In this document: positions 34,262-43,684 of the stretch, piece by piece
Numbering within the stretch: position 1 is the stretch's first letter
Layout: each line of letters starts with the position of its first letter
Assembly (NCBI RefSeq): GCF_011189575.1
Contig: NZ_PUJW01000027.1
Span: forward strand, 1 to 48,310
Source: Photorhabdus cinerea
Lineage (GTDB): Bacteria; Pseudomonadota; Gammaproteobacteria; Enterobacterales; Enterobacteriaceae
DNA length: 48,310 nucleotides
Direction: 5' to 3'
Notes under the pieces: model-generated
Seen by the model: only the letters and a program-made list of their open reading frames with translations
Database searches by the model: none
Told to the model about the DNA's origin: nothing
Translations under genes and position numbers: made by a program

Positions 34262-36844
34262 TTAGCCGACGACCAGATTCAGCAATTTGCCTGGTACGTA
34301 GATGACTTTACGAATAGTGACGCCTTCAAGGTATTTCGCCACACCATATTCTTTTGCAGCCATATCATGAACATATTCTTTCGCCGCATCTGCTGGCACA
34401 GTAACACGACCACGCACTTTACCGTTAACTTGAATGACTACCAGTTTTGTGTCGTCAACCATGGCCTGTTCATCAGCCTGTGGCCAATCAGTCGTATCAA
34501 TATCACCTTCACCACCCAGAGCTTGCCACATAATAAAACAAGCATGTGGAGTCATTGGTGACAACATGCGGACAACTGCCAGCAAAGCTTCCTGCATCAG
34601 AGCGCGATCTTGCTCAGTTTCCTGTGGGGCGCGGGTCAGTTTATTCATCAATTCCATGACAGCAGCAATGGCAGTATTGAATGCCTGGCGGCGACCGACA
34701 TCATCAGTGACTTTAGCGATAGTTTTGTGTAGATCACGGAACAGGTCTTTTTGTTCCACGGTCAAGCTTGTGATGTTCAGCGGCTGAGTTTCCCCTTTGC
34801 TGCTATGTTCATAAACCAAGCGCCATACGCGTTTCAGGAAGCGATTAGCCCCTTCAACACTGGATTCTTGCCATTCCAGGGTTAGCTCTGGTGGAGCTGC
34901 GAACATCATAAACAGGCGAACGGTATCGGCACCATATTTTTCTACCATCAATTGTGGATCAATACCGTTGTTTTTGGATTTAGACATTTTGCTCATGCCG
35001 GTATAAACCAGTTCATGACCCTCTTTGTCTGTTGCCTTAATGATACGACCTTTATCATCACGCTCAACAATGGTATCAACTGGGGATATCCAGATTTTTT
35101 CACCGTTTTTGCCAGTGCAATAAAAAGCATCTGCCAGAACCATTCCCTGACATAATAGACGCTTAGCAGGTTCATTGGAATTGACCATGCCTGTATCACG
35201 CATCAGTTTGTGGAAGAAACGGAAATACATCAGGTGCATGATGGCATGTTCGATACCACCGATGTATTGGTCAACGGGTAGCCAATAATTAGCTGCTGCT
35301 GGATCGATTAGGCCCTTATCGTAATCTGGACAAGTGTAGCGGGCGTAGTACCAAGAAGATTCCATAAAGGTATCGAAGGTATCTGTTTCACGCAATGCTG
35401 GTTGGCCATTGATAGTGGTTTTTGCCCATTCAGGGTCAGCTTTAATTGGGCTGGTGATGCCATTCATGGTGACATCTTCCGGCAGAATAACTGGCAGTTG
35501 ATCTTCTGGAACCGGAACAACCGTGCCATCTTCCAACGTTGCCATTGGAATCGGTGCGCCCCAGTAGCGTTGACGGGAGACACCCCAGTCACGTAGACGA
35601 TAGTTGACCTTACGCTTGCCTACTCCCATTTCTACTAGTTTATTAGCAATAGCATTGAAACCATCTTCATGATTCAGGCCGCTAAATTCACCCGAATTAA
35701 ACAGGACATTCTTATCTGTCACCGGGGCTTCATGAACATTTGGTTCATTACCTTCACTGTCCAGAATAACGGCTTTCATTGGCAGGTTATATTTTGTCGC
35801 GAATTCCCAGTCGCGTTGGTCGTGGCCAGGAACTGCCATGACAGCACCGGTGCCGTATTCCATTAAGACGAAGTTTGCAACCCAGATTGTTACTTTCTCT
35901 TTGGTCAATGGATGAATGACAAACATACCGGTTGCCATGCCCTTTTTCTCCATTGTTGCCATATCTGCTTCTGCAACTTTGGTATTACGGCATTCATTAA
36001 TGAAAGCAACCAGTTCAGGGTTATTTTCTGCTGCTTGTTTTGCTAGAGGATGACCTGCGGCAACTGCAACATAGGTGGCGCCCAGGAATGTATCAGGACG
36101 AGTGGTGTAGACCGTCAGTTTCTCCTGACTATCTGCTACATCAAAGGTGATTTCTACACCTTCGGAGCGACCAATCCAGTTGCGCTGCATGGTTTTGACC
36201 TGTTCAGGCCACTCTTCCAACGTATCCAGATCGTTTAACAATTCTTCAGCATAATCAGTGATTTTGATAAACCATTGCGGAATTTCTTTACGTTCAACTT
36301 TGGTGTCACAACGCCAGCAACAGCCATCGACCACTTGTTCATTAGCTAGAACGGTCAGATCGTGGGGGCACCAGTTAACTGCGGAGGTTTTCTTATAAAC
36401 CAGACCTTTTTCATACAATTTGGTGAAGAACCACTGTTCCCAACGATAATATTCAGGGGTACAGGTAGTGACTTCACGATCCCAATCGTAGCCGAAACCC
36501 AGTGTTTTCAGCTGACCTTTCATATATTCGATGTTGGCATAGGTCCACGGGGCTGGTGCAGTGCTGTTTTTTACTGCGGCGCCTTCTGCGGGCAGGCCAA
36601 ATGCATCCCAACCGATAGGTTGCAGGACATTTTTGCCAAGCATACGCTGGTAACGAGAGATAACATCGCCAATAGTGTAGTTACGTACGTGGCCCATGTG
36701 TAGTCGGCCAGAAGGGTAAGGTAGCATGGACAGGCAGTAATATTTTTCTTTGCTGTTATCTTCTGTCACTTTGAAAGTTTGCTTCTCTTGCCAGTGAAGC
36801 TGAACTTGCGGCTCTATATCTTCTGGACGGTATTGTTCTTGCAT
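34262..36844 (-). CDS. leuS: Leucyl-tRNA synthetase
   Basis: Charges tRNA-Leu with leucine and edits misactivated amino acids. The 860-residue product has the HIGH-type motif PYPSGRLHMGH (42-52), the KMSKS motif about residue 619, and the editing insertion between them. Length equals E. coli LeuS. It is the first gene of leuS-lptE-holA-nadD. The E. coli genes between leuS and gltL (ybeL to rihA) are all missing; gltL follows within 165 bases. Confidence 0.97.
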   Translation of the reverse strand: MQEQYRPEDIEPQVQLHWQEKQTFKVTEDNSKEKYYCLSMLPYPSGRLHMGHVRNYTIGDVISRYQRMLGKNVLQPIGWDAFGLPAEGAAVKNSTAPAPWTYANIEYMKGQLKTLGFGYDWDREVTTCTPEYYRWEQWFFTKLYEKGLVYKKTSAVNWCPHDLTVLANEQVVDGCCWRCDTKVERKEIPQWFIKITDYAEELLNDLDTLEEWPEQVKTMQRNWIGRSEGVEITFDVADSQEKLTVYTTRPDTFLGATYVAVAAGHPLAKQAAENNPELVAFINECRNTKVAEADMATMEKKGMATGMFVIHPLTKEKVTIWVANFVLMEYGTGAVMAVPGHDQRDWEFATKYNLPMKAVILDSEGNEPNVHEAPVTDKNVLFNSGEFSGLNHEDGFNAIANKLVEMGVGKRKVNYRLRDWGVSRQRYWGAPIPMATLEDGTVVPVPEDQLPVILPEDVTMNGITSPIKADPEWAKTTINGQPALRETDTFDTFMESSWYYARYTCPDYDKGLIDPAAANYWLPVDQYIGGIEHAIMHLMYFRFFHKLMRDTGMVNSNEPAKRLLCQGMVLADAFYCTGKNGEKIWISPVDTIVERDDKGRIIKATDKEGHELVYTGMSKMSKSKNNGIDPQLMVEKYGADTVRLFMMFAAPPELTLEWQESSVEGANRFLKRVWRLVYEHSSKGETQPLNITSLTVEQKDLFRDLHKTIAKVTDDVGRRQAFNTAIAAVMELMNKLTRAPQETEQDRALMQEALLAVVRMLSPMTPHACFIMWQALGGEGDIDTTDWPQADEQAMVDDTKLVVIQVNGKVRGRVTVPADAAKEYVHDMAAKEYGVAKYLEGVTIRKVIYVPGKLLNLVVG

Positions 36845-36963
36845 GGCACCGATGATCCTATGGTGAGTAAAAAGCTACGTTTGTAGCAATCATTTAGTTG
36901 GTAAAATATGAGGTCGGCATAGCATATCTGATTTGATACATAAGCAACAGAGGGTTATTAGGG

Positions 36964-36989
36964 AAAATCCGGTGGCGACGGGCGCCACC
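36964..36989 (-). terminator. Terminator of gltIJKL
   Basis: GGTGGCG (36971-36977) pairs with CGCCACC (36983-36989), a 7-bp GC-rich stem with a 5-nt loop; on the minus strand it runs into GGATTTTCC. It lies 18 bases after the gltL stop. Confidence 0.7.
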
Positions 36990-37006
36990 ACCGGGAATGA
37001 TATATT

Positions 37007-37732
37007 TTAGTGAAGAATTTTAGCCAGAAATTCTTTGGCGCGATCTGATTTTGGATTTGCAAAGAAATCTTCTTTCTTGCTGTCTTCAACAATTTTGCCT
37101 TCATCCATAAAGATTACCCGATTGGCTACCTTACGGGCGAAGCCCATTTCGTGAGTAACAACCATCATGGTCATTCCTTCGTCTGCCAGTTTAACCATGA
37201 CATCAAGCACTTCATTGATCATTTCAGGATCGAGGGCGGAAGTGGGTTCGTCGAACAGCATGGCAATAGGGTCCATACACAGTGCACGAGCGATTGCCAC
37301 GCGTTGTTGCTGACCACCGGAAAGTTGTGACGGGAATTTATTAGCCTGATTGGCCAGCCCAACGCGTTCAAGTAATTGCAACCCTTTTTCTTCTGCCGAT
37401 TTTTTATCGCGGTTAAGCACTTTGATTTGAGCCAGAGTTAAATTTTCAATGATGGATAGATGCGGGAACAGCTCAAAATGCTGGAACACCATGCCGACTT
37501 TAGAGCGTAATTGCGCCAAATTGGTATTTTTATCATTGACTTTAATGTCATTAACCAGAATTTCACCCTGTTGGATGGATTCCAGACCATTAACCGTTTT
37601 TATCAGGGTGGATTTGCCGGAGCCAGATGGGCCACAGACTACAACTACTTCACCTTTTTTAATTTCAGTTGAGCAGTCAGTGAGAACCTGAAATGGGCCA
37701 TACCACTTGGATACATTTTTCAGGGAGATCAT
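37007..37732 (-). CDS. gltL: Glutamate/aspartate ABC transporter ATP-binding protein
   Basis: ATPase of the GltIJKL importer. The 241-residue product has Walker A CGPSGSGKST, signature LSGGQQQR and Walker B AMLFDEPTSALDP, all close to E. coli GltL. The ATG at 37732 shares one base with the gltK stop (TGATG); a TTG one codon upstream is less likely. Last gene of the operon. Confidence 0.96.
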   Translation of the reverse strand: MISLKNVSKWYGPFQVLTDCSTEIKKGEVVVVCGPSGSGKSTLIKTVNGLESIQQGEILVNDIKVNDKNTNLAQLRSKVGMVFQHFELFPHLSIIENLTLAQIKVLNRDKKSAEEKGLQLLERVGLANQANKFPSQLSGGQQQRVAIARALCMDPIAMLFDEPTSALDPEMINEVLDVMVKLADEGMTMMVVTHEMGFARKVANRVIFMDEGKIVEDSKKEDFFANPKSDRAKEFLAKILH

Positions 37733-38406
37733 CAAACAGTCCTTTTCTTCAAATAGTTAACCAGCATGGATGCGGCAAAACTAATAATAAAATAAATAAA
37801 ACCAGCAAACAGGATCATTTCAACCTGGGTACCATCACGCTCACCGATATTTGCCGCAGTACGGAAAAAATCCGCCAGACTGAGTACATACACCAATGAA
37901 GTGTCTTGAAATAGCACGATACCCTGCGTCAATAGCAGTGGGGTCATTGCACGGAATGCTTGAGGCAGGATAACCAGCCTCATACTTTGCATCGGCGTCA
38001 TACCCAATGCCAATGCTGCCGAAGATTGCCCGCGGGAAATACTCTGAATGCCCGCCCGAATAATTTCTGAATAGTAAGCGGCTTCGAAAAATGCAAACGC
38101 GACCATGGCTGAAATTAAACGAATATCTGTTTTGGGAGAAATCCCCAGAACATTCTGCACTAGGCTAGGCACAATCAGATAGAACCATAACAGTACCATA
38201 ACCAATGGCACAGAACGGAACAGATTGACATATAAAGTTGCAAACCAGCTCAGTGCTTTTACAGAAGAGAGCCGCATAACGGCCAGTACGGTTCCCCAGA
38301 GAATACCGACAACAATAGCAACAATCGTGATTTTTGCTGTAATGACTAAGCCTTCTAGCAGAAACGGGATACTGGGGATAATCGAACTCCAGTCAAACTC
38401 GTACAT
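37732..38406 (-). CDS. gltK: Glutamate/aspartate ABC permease GltK
   Basis: One of two membrane subunits of the importer. The 224-residue product has about five hydrophobic segments and the amino-acid permease loop with ALALGMTPMQSMRLVILPQAFR. It lies directly after gltJ (stop and start adjacent) and before gltL. Confidence 0.95.
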   Translation of the reverse strand: MYEFDWSSIIPSIPFLLEGLVITAKITIVAIVVGILWGTVLAVMRLSSVKALSWFATLYVNLFRSVPLVMVLLWFYLIVPSLVQNVLGISPKTDIRLISAMVAFAFFEAAYYSEIIRAGIQSISRGQSSAALALGMTPMQSMRLVILPQAFRAMTPLLLTQGIVLFQDTSLVYVLSLADFFRTAANIGERDGTQVEMILFAGFIYFIISFAASMLVNYLKKRTV

Positions 38407-39147
38407 TTATTGACCTCCAATATTACCCGGTAAACGCACTTTTTTCTCAAGCAAGTGCATGGCAAGCATAATCACCAGATTGATTCCGATATAGGCCAAT
38501 GTAATAGCCGTAAATGTTTCATAAGCATGTGCTGAGTAATCAAGTAACTTACCTGCCTGTGCTGCCATATCCACCAGACCAATAGTAGAGGCAATAGCGG
38601 AGTTTTTTACCAGATTCATCATTTCTGAAGTCATTGGTGGAATGATCACTCGGTAAGCATTTGGCAATAGGACATAGCGATAGGTTTGTGGCAGGGTTAA
38701 CCCCATTGCCAGCCCTGCCGCTTTTTGACCACGTGGTAGTGATTGTATGGCGGCGCGGACCTGTTCACACATCCGTGCAGCGGTGAAAAGACCTAGACAG
38801 ACAGTGGATGAGATGAAAAATTGGATATTAGGGTCCAGTTCGGTTTTAAACCACAGACTGATTTTTTCTGGCAGTAGTTCAGGTACAACCAGATACCAGA
38901 TAAAAAATTGAACTATCAGCGGTACGTTACGAAAGATCTCAACATAACAGGTACCTATCCCAGATAATATTTTATTGGGAACAGTACGTAAAATGCCGAA
39001 CAGTGAACCGACAATGAAAGCGATAATCCAGGCGCAGATAGACAAGGCAATTGTCACTTGAAATCCAGCTATCAACCAGCCTAGATAAGTCGTATTGCCG
39101 AAAGGGGCAGCTTGTAAAAAGACGCCCCAATTCCAATCGATTGACAT
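38407..39147 (-). CDS. gltJ: Glutamate/aspartate ABC permease GltJ
   Basis: The second membrane subunit. The product is 246 residues from the ATG at 39147, equal to E. coli GltJ, and starts MSIDWNWGVFLQ; AGGGAG lies just upstream. The open frame extends 36 codons further, but that part is the gltI-gltJ spacer with the terminator. The permease loop contains GLAMGLTLPQTYRYVLLPNAYR. Confidence 0.95.
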   Translation of the reverse strand: MSIDWNWGVFLQAAPFGNTTYLGWLIAGFQVTIALSICAWIIAFIVGSLFGILRTVPNKILSGIGTCYVEIFRNVPLIVQFFIWYLVVPELLPEKISLWFKTELDPNIQFFISSTVCLGLFTAARMCEQVRAAIQSLPRGQKAAGLAMGLTLPQTYRYVLLPNAYRVIIPPMTSEMMNLVKNSAIASTIGLVDMAAQAGKLLDYSAHAYETFTAITLAYIGINLVIMLAMHLLEKKVRLPGNIGGQ

Positions 39148-39203
39148 AATAATACTCCCTGTGAGGGTGTAGCTTGATCCCCTGAAAACGATTGATTGGC
39201 TGA

Positions 39204-39236
39204 GAAAAAAAGCGAGGTAGGGAACGGCCACCTCGC
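39204..39236 (-). terminator. Intrinsic terminator between gltI and gltJ
   Basis: On the minus strand GCGAGGT and ACCTCGC form a stem (plus-strand 39212-39218 and 39230-39236), followed by a run of eight bases of which seven are T. This would stop most transcripts after gltI and leave less gltJKL mRNA, fitting the high need for binding protein. It lies where E. coli has the terminator that ends SroC RNA. Confidence 0.85.
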
Positions 39237-39290
39237 ACCCTGTGATGCCAATCAAATAGTCATTTTTCTAATTATATTTCTAGTTAAGTG
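39204..39290 (-). ncRNA. Possible SroC-like RNA from the gltI 3' end
   Basis: In E. coli and Salmonella SroC is released from the gltI-gltJ part of the gltIJKL mRNA and sponges the small RNA GcvB. Here the gltI stop is followed by about 45 bases and then an intrinsic terminator, the same arrangement. I see no strong primary-sequence match that I can recall, so the RNA's existence and its 5' end are inferred from position only. Confidence 0.3.
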
Positions 39291-40173
39291 CCTTATCATT
39301 TGGCGATTTAAATAGTGTTTTCATTTCATCAGACAAAGAGAAGTTCAGGTTCAGATTCTTGGGCGGAATGGGTTGTGTGAACCAGCGCTCAAATGATTTC
39401 TCTGCCACTCCGGAAGTTTGTGCCTGAACAATGGTCTCATCGATCAGCTTCTTGAATTGAAGATCATCTTTGCGTGATATGCAACCATAGGCTTCTCTAG
39501 ACTGCGGTGTACCAACAATTTCCCATTGATCAGGTTTTTTCGCTTTGGCGCGTTCACCTGCTAGCAGAGCATCATCTACCATAAAGGCGATTGCACGGCC
39601 GGATTCCAGAGTGCGGAATGAGTCACCATGATCTTTTGCACTGATGATGCGCATTTTCATGTTTTTCTCATCGTTGAGTTTATTTAGCAATATTTCAGAA
39701 GTCGTACCTGCGGAAACAACGACATTTTTACCAGCCAAATCTGGAAAATCTTTTATACCGGAACCTTTTTTAGTCAGCAACCGCGTATTAATGATGAAGA
39801 TAGTGTTAGAGAAAGCGACTTGCTTCTGGCGTTCAAGGTTATTGGAAGTAGAACCGCATTCGAAATCATAAGTCCCATTTTGTAGCAGTGGAATACGATT
39901 TTGAGAAGTCACCGGTATCAATTTTACTTGCAGATTTGGCATGTCCAGTTTCTTCTTAACGGCTTCAACAATCAGATTAGAGTAATCCTGCGAATAGCCG
40001 ACGACATTTTGATTATTATCGTAATAAGCAAAAGGTACGGAGGATTCACGATGCCCCACAATGATCACGCCATCATCTTTAATCTTTTTCAGTGTTCCCG
40101 TCAATTCTTCAGCCTGAACAGCACCTGCTGCGCCAAGTAACATCATGGTTAATACTAGGTTACGCATTCGCAT
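39280..40173 (-). CDS. gltI: Glutamate/aspartate-binding periplasmic protein
   Basis: Periplasmic receptor of the importer. The 297-residue product has a signal peptide ending AVQA at about residue 21, then a type-3 solute-binding domain with GHRESSVPFAYYD, FECGSTSNN and ISAKDHGDSFRTLESGRA. The ATG at 40173 follows AAAGGAG by 6 bases; a TTG two codons upstream is less likely. First gene of gltIJKL, followed by a terminator that likely reduces gltJKL expression. Confidence 0.95.
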   Translation of the reverse strand: MRMRNLVLTMMLLGAAGAVQAEELTGTLKKIKDDGVIIVGHRESSVPFAYYDNNQNVVGYSQDYSNLIVEAVKKKLDMPNLQVKLIPVTSQNRIPLLQNGTYDFECGSTSNNLERQKQVAFSNTIFIINTRLLTKKGSGIKDFPDLAGKNVVVSAGTTSEILLNKLNDEKNMKMRIISAKDHGDSFRTLESGRAIAFMVDDALLAGERAKAKKPDQWEIVGTPQSREAYGCISRKDDLQFKKLIDETIVQAQTSGVAEKSFERWFTQPIPPKNLNLNFSLSDEMKTLFKSPNDKALN

Positions 40174-40614
40174 ATACAACTCCTTTCATGTGGTTATCGT
40201 TTGCGATGTTGTGTTTGCAAAAGTCTCTCTGTGATTTGTTTTTAATCAAGGATCATTTGCTGTTATATGTATATATAGTGTTAAAAAATAGTACAAAAGG
40301 GTTAGGTAATGAAAATGAATTGTTTCTATTTCGGGAGCTGTCTCGCACTATAAATGAACAATGTTGCTTATCTTGCACAATAAAAGTGCGTGACTATCAT
40401 TTTTCTGGTGCATTTTCCCATTTTTTATTAATGAAACAGCTATTTTCCTTTTCATTCATGGAGATAACAGCAATTAACGTGCCAAAATAGTAAAGAGGGG
40501 TAAAATTAATACCAATAAGTCGTTTAGGTAGGTTATTTGTATAACATAGAGTGATATCAGTAGTTGAGGATTAGCATGGTAATCATCGTTAATGATTAAC
40601 CATGCTGAATTATT
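40174..40614. other. Intergenic region upstream of gltI
   Basis: About 440 AT-rich bases between gltI and the AhpD-family gene. It must hold the gltI promoter on the minus strand, which I could not pin down. A plus-strand open frame through this area lacks support. A hairpin at 40573-40606 lies just after the AhpD-family stop. E. coli has no gene corresponding to the AhpD-family one here. Confidence 0.5.
40573..40606 (-). terminator. Hairpin after the AhpD-family gene
   Basis: AGCATGGT (40573-40580) pairs with ACCATGCT (40599-40606), and the inner AATCAT/ATGATT extends the stem. It starts 9 bases beyond the stop. There is no T-run on the minus strand, so its strength as a terminator is doubtful. 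Confidence 0.45.
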
Positions 40615-41076
40615 TTAGGATGGGTCAGTTGCAGGATTAGGCAAGGTATATTTCATACCAATTGCCAGACGATTCCAGAGGTTGATAAGACCGATTAATA
40701 ATGTTAAATCGACAATCTCCTTTTCATCAAATTCTGCTAATAATGGGGTGTAATGTTTATCTTTTGCCCCAATTTCGGCAATCCGGGATAAAGCATCTGT
40801 CCAGCCTAAAGCTGCACGTTCTCGTGATGTAAAAATGGGTGCCTCTTTCCAGGCACTCAGGAGATAGAGTTTTTGTTCGCTATTTCCTGCCTTGCGGGCA
40901 GCTTTAGAATGCATATTAAGACAAAAGGCACAGCCATTGATTTGGGAAGCCCTTACCTTAACGAGTTCAATGAGTGCTTTACCTAGGGTGGATTGGTAAG
41001 TTAATTCATCGACTTTTGCAACTGCGCTATAAAGCTCTGGTGAAATTTCCGCTGGCCGCAGACGACTCGTTTGCAT
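40615..41076 (-). CDS. AhpD-family (carboxymuconolactone decarboxylase-like) alkylhydroperoxidase
   Basis: A 153-residue protein with the AhpD-type redox core: E37, C49, C52 and H56 in ELVKVRASQINGCAFCLNMH. In this family the CxxC pair and nearby Glu/His act in peroxide or alkyl hydroperoxide reduction, but many members have no known substrate. AAAGGAG precedes the ATG. It stands alone on the minus strand between gltI and lnt, two genes that are adjacent in E. coli, so it is an addition to the conserved block. A role in oxidative defence is an inference from family only. Confidence 0.85.
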   Translation of the reverse strand: MQTSRLRPAEISPELYSAVAKVDELTYQSTLGKALIELVKVRASQINGCAFCLNMHSKAARKAGNSEQKLYLLSAWKEAPIFTSRERAALGWTDALSRIAEIGAKDKHYTPLLAEFDEKEIVDLTLLIGLINLWNRLAIGMKYTLPNPATDPS

Positions 41077-41193
41077 AACTTGTTACTCCTTTATTTTTTC
41101 TATCAATGGGATGAAAAAATGGATTGAAAGTTAGTCTGTTTTGCATGATGCAAGGGAGCAATTTTGCCCCCTTCTGGTGCATGGATATCGGAA

Positions 41194-42723
41194 TCAAGAT
41201 TTAAGGCGGTTATATATCAGGGCAAATAAGGTAAACAATACGGTAATTATCCATACCGGCCAGTTACCCCAACGTGCATAGGGTGTTATCCCGGTTGCGG
41301 GTGTCACTTTAGTTTCCAAAACATTGCGGGTAAATTGTGGGAGTGCTGCCTGTACTTTCCCATCAGGGGAAATAACAGCTGTAATGCCATTATTAGTACC
41401 ACGGAGTAATGGGCGTCCCAATTCGAGGGAACGCATACGTGCCATTTGGAAATGTTGCCAGGGACCGATGGAACTACCAAACCAGGCATCATTAGAAACA
41501 GTGAGTAAGAATTCGGTATCCGGTTTGAAATTATCACGAACTTGCTCACCCAATATAATTTCATAACAAATGGCGGCGGTCAGGTTATATCCTGCAACAG
41601 AAAGCTGTGGTTGAATGTAATTGCCGCGGCTGAATGAAGACATAGGTAAGTTGAAGAATGGCGCCAAAGGACGGAGTAGAGATTCCAGCGGGACAAATTC
41701 ACCGAAAGGGACCAGATGATGCTTATCGTAGCGAGTAGTTGATGGATATTGATAAGGTATTTTATCACCCAGAACAATCAAGCTGTTATAGGTCTTATAA
41801 CTGTCACCAACCGCTCTTTCATCAACGATACCGGTAATCAGGCTGGTGTGCTGATTACGTAACAGCATATCCAGTTTTGCCAGAAAACCGCGTTGATAAC
41901 TTTCCAGTGATGGAATTGCAGATTCGGGCCAGATGATAATAGGTGTTTTACCAATATATGGGCGGCTGTTATTTAAATAGATGTCCAGAGTTTCACTGAG
42001 CATATTGGGGTCCCATTTCAGGGATTGTGGGATATTTCCCTGAACCAGCGCCACATCAACCGCTTTTTCAGGTTGCAGGTTATACCACTGGTAATGACGT
42101 ATTGACCACGGTAATAGCAGAAGTGCGATAGCGGTAATGCCAGCGATGATGTTTCTGTGTATAACTGCCAGAACCAATAATCCACTCAGAGCCATTAACA
42201 GGAATGTAATTGCCTCAACACCGAAAATGGGTGCGATGGCTTTCATTGGTCCATCTAATTGGCTGTAGCCGAATTGTAGCCAAGGGAAACCGGTTAGAAT
42301 CCAGCCTCGCAAAAATTCGGTGAATTGCCATAGTGCTGGTGCTGCTATTGCCAGCCTGACCCCGTTCGTTTTTGTGAAGAAACGGTTGAGTAAGCCAGCG
42401 AATAAAGCAGGATAGAGCGAGAGATAGGCGGCAAGTAATATGACCAGCAGAATATTAACCGCGGTTGGCATTCCACCAAAATCAGCAATGCTGACATACA
42501 CCCAGTTTATACCACTGCCAAATAAGCCGAATCCCCAGCAAAAAGCAATAAATGCCGCTTGTCCGGGTGTTCTGTTTAAAGTCAGAAGTTGTAGCCCAAA
42601 CAGGGAGATAATAGCGGCAGGCCAGAAGTCAAAAGGTGAAAAAGCCAGTGTTCCACTGGCTCCGAAAAATAGTGCCAGCAAGGTACGAAATCGCTGGCAA
42701 TGTAATAATGAAGCTTTGTTCAT
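41194..42723 (-). CDS. lnt: Apolipoprotein N-acyltransferase
   Basis: Adds the third acyl chain to lipoproteins in the inner membrane. The 509-residue product has an N-terminal block of hydrophobic segments, then a nitrilase-like periplasmic domain with the catalytic triad parts IIWPESAIPS (Glu), KHHLVPFGEF (Lys) and ICYEIILG (Cys), and a final membrane segment. It follows corC by 7 bases. A hairpin (41152-41159 with 41166-41173) lies 20 bases past its stop, without a T-run. Confidence 0.95.
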   Translation of the reverse strand: MNKASLLHCQRFRTLLALFFGASGTLAFSPFDFWPAAIISLFGLQLLTLNRTPGQAAFIAFCWGFGLFGSGINWVYVSIADFGGMPTAVNILLVILLAAYLSLYPALFAGLLNRFFTKTNGVRLAIAAPALWQFTEFLRGWILTGFPWLQFGYSQLDGPMKAIAPIFGVEAITFLLMALSGLLVLAVIHRNIIAGITAIALLLLPWSIRHYQWYNLQPEKAVDVALVQGNIPQSLKWDPNMLSETLDIYLNNSRPYIGKTPIIIWPESAIPSLESYQRGFLAKLDMLLRNQHTSLITGIVDERAVGDSYKTYNSLIVLGDKIPYQYPSTTRYDKHHLVPFGEFVPLESLLRPLAPFFNLPMSSFSRGNYIQPQLSVAGYNLTAAICYEIILGEQVRDNFKPDTEFLLTVSNDAWFGSSIGPWQHFQMARMRSLELGRPLLRGTNNGITAVISPDGKVQAALPQFTRNVLETKVTPATGITPYARWGNWPVWIITVLFTLFALIYNRLKS

Positions 42724-42730
42724 TCAGACC

Positions 42731-43612
42731 CTATTCTTGTTCAAGGTTAGGCATTGGCGCATCGTCCGGTATCGTAACATGAACCTGAATAATTCTCCGA
42801 CTATCGGCCATGGCAACTTTAAAGAGATAACCGTTGATATCAACAGATTCCCCTCTAGCTGGTAAATGACCGAATGCCTGCATAACCAAACCGCCAATAG
42901 TATCCACTTCTTCATCGCTGAATTGGGTACCAAAGGCTTCATTAAAGTCTTCAATCTGAGTCAGTGCTCGTACCGTATAGGTATGACGGCTCAGGGCACG
43001 AATATCGACATCTTCTTCATCATCATATTCGTCTTCGATTTCACCGACGATTAGTTCAAGAATATCTTCGATAGTGACCAGACCCGATACACCACCGAAC
43101 TCATCAATGACGATGGCCATATGATAACGTTGAGAACGGAATTCTTTCAGCATGCGGTCAACCCGCTTACTTTCAGGTACAACGACAGCCTGACGCAGAA
43201 CCTTATCTATACTGAATGGTGGGGCGTCGGTGCGCATAAATGGCAACAGGTCTTTTGCCATTAAAATCCCTTCAATGTGATCTTTATCTTCACTGATCAC
43301 TGGGAAACGTGAGTGAGCAGAATCGATAATCACATCCAGACATTCGTCCAGGGTTTGATTACGTTTTAAGGTAACGATTTGGGAACGGGGGATCATGATA
43401 TCACGGACACGTTGATCGGAAATATCCATTACCCCTTCGAGCATATCGCGGGTATCAGGATCAATCAGATCGTTTTGTTCAGAGTCACGGATCAGTTCCA
43501 CCAGTTCATCACGGCTTTTTGGCTCACCGTGAAAAAGTTGGTTAAGAAGAAGAGTAAAAAACCCTTTCTTAGGGCCAGGGTTATCGTTACTTGAAGGATG
43601 GTCGTCGCTCAT
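42731..43612 (-). CDS. corC: CorC/YbeX CBS-domain protein
   Basis: A 293-residue cytoplasmic protein with two CBS domains (from RVRDIMIPRSQIVTL, residues 70-190) and a C-terminal CorC_HlyC domain (TYTVRALTQIEDFNEAFG). It was linked to magnesium and cobalt efflux with CorA, and more recently to ribosome function, so the role is not settled. It lies between ybeY and lnt as in E. coli. Confidence 0.94.
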   Translation of the reverse strand: MSDDHPSSNDNPGPKKGFFTLLLNQLFHGEPKSRDELVELIRDSEQNDLIDPDTRDMLEGVMDISDQRVRDIMIPRSQIVTLKRNQTLDECLDVIIDSAHSRFPVISEDKDHIEGILMAKDLLPFMRTDAPPFSIDKVLRQAVVVPESKRVDRMLKEFRSQRYHMAIVIDEFGGVSGLVTIEDILELIVGEIEDEYDDEEDVDIRALSRHTYTVRALTQIEDFNEAFGTQFSDEEVDTIGGLVMQAFGHLPARGESVDINGYLFKVAMADSRRIIQVHVTIPDDAPMPNLEQE

Positions 43613-43684
43613 GGCGTTTTAATGAAAATTTCCCATTAAATAAGTTGTTGTTGATATTTTTTAGCATAAAAATGGTGTAGGTGG

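Noticed and set aside
40092..40490. A 132-residue plus-strand open frame upstream of gltI
   Set aside because: It begins inside gltI on the opposite strand, has no recognisable motif or ribosome site, and its composition looks like chance reading through AT-rich DNA.
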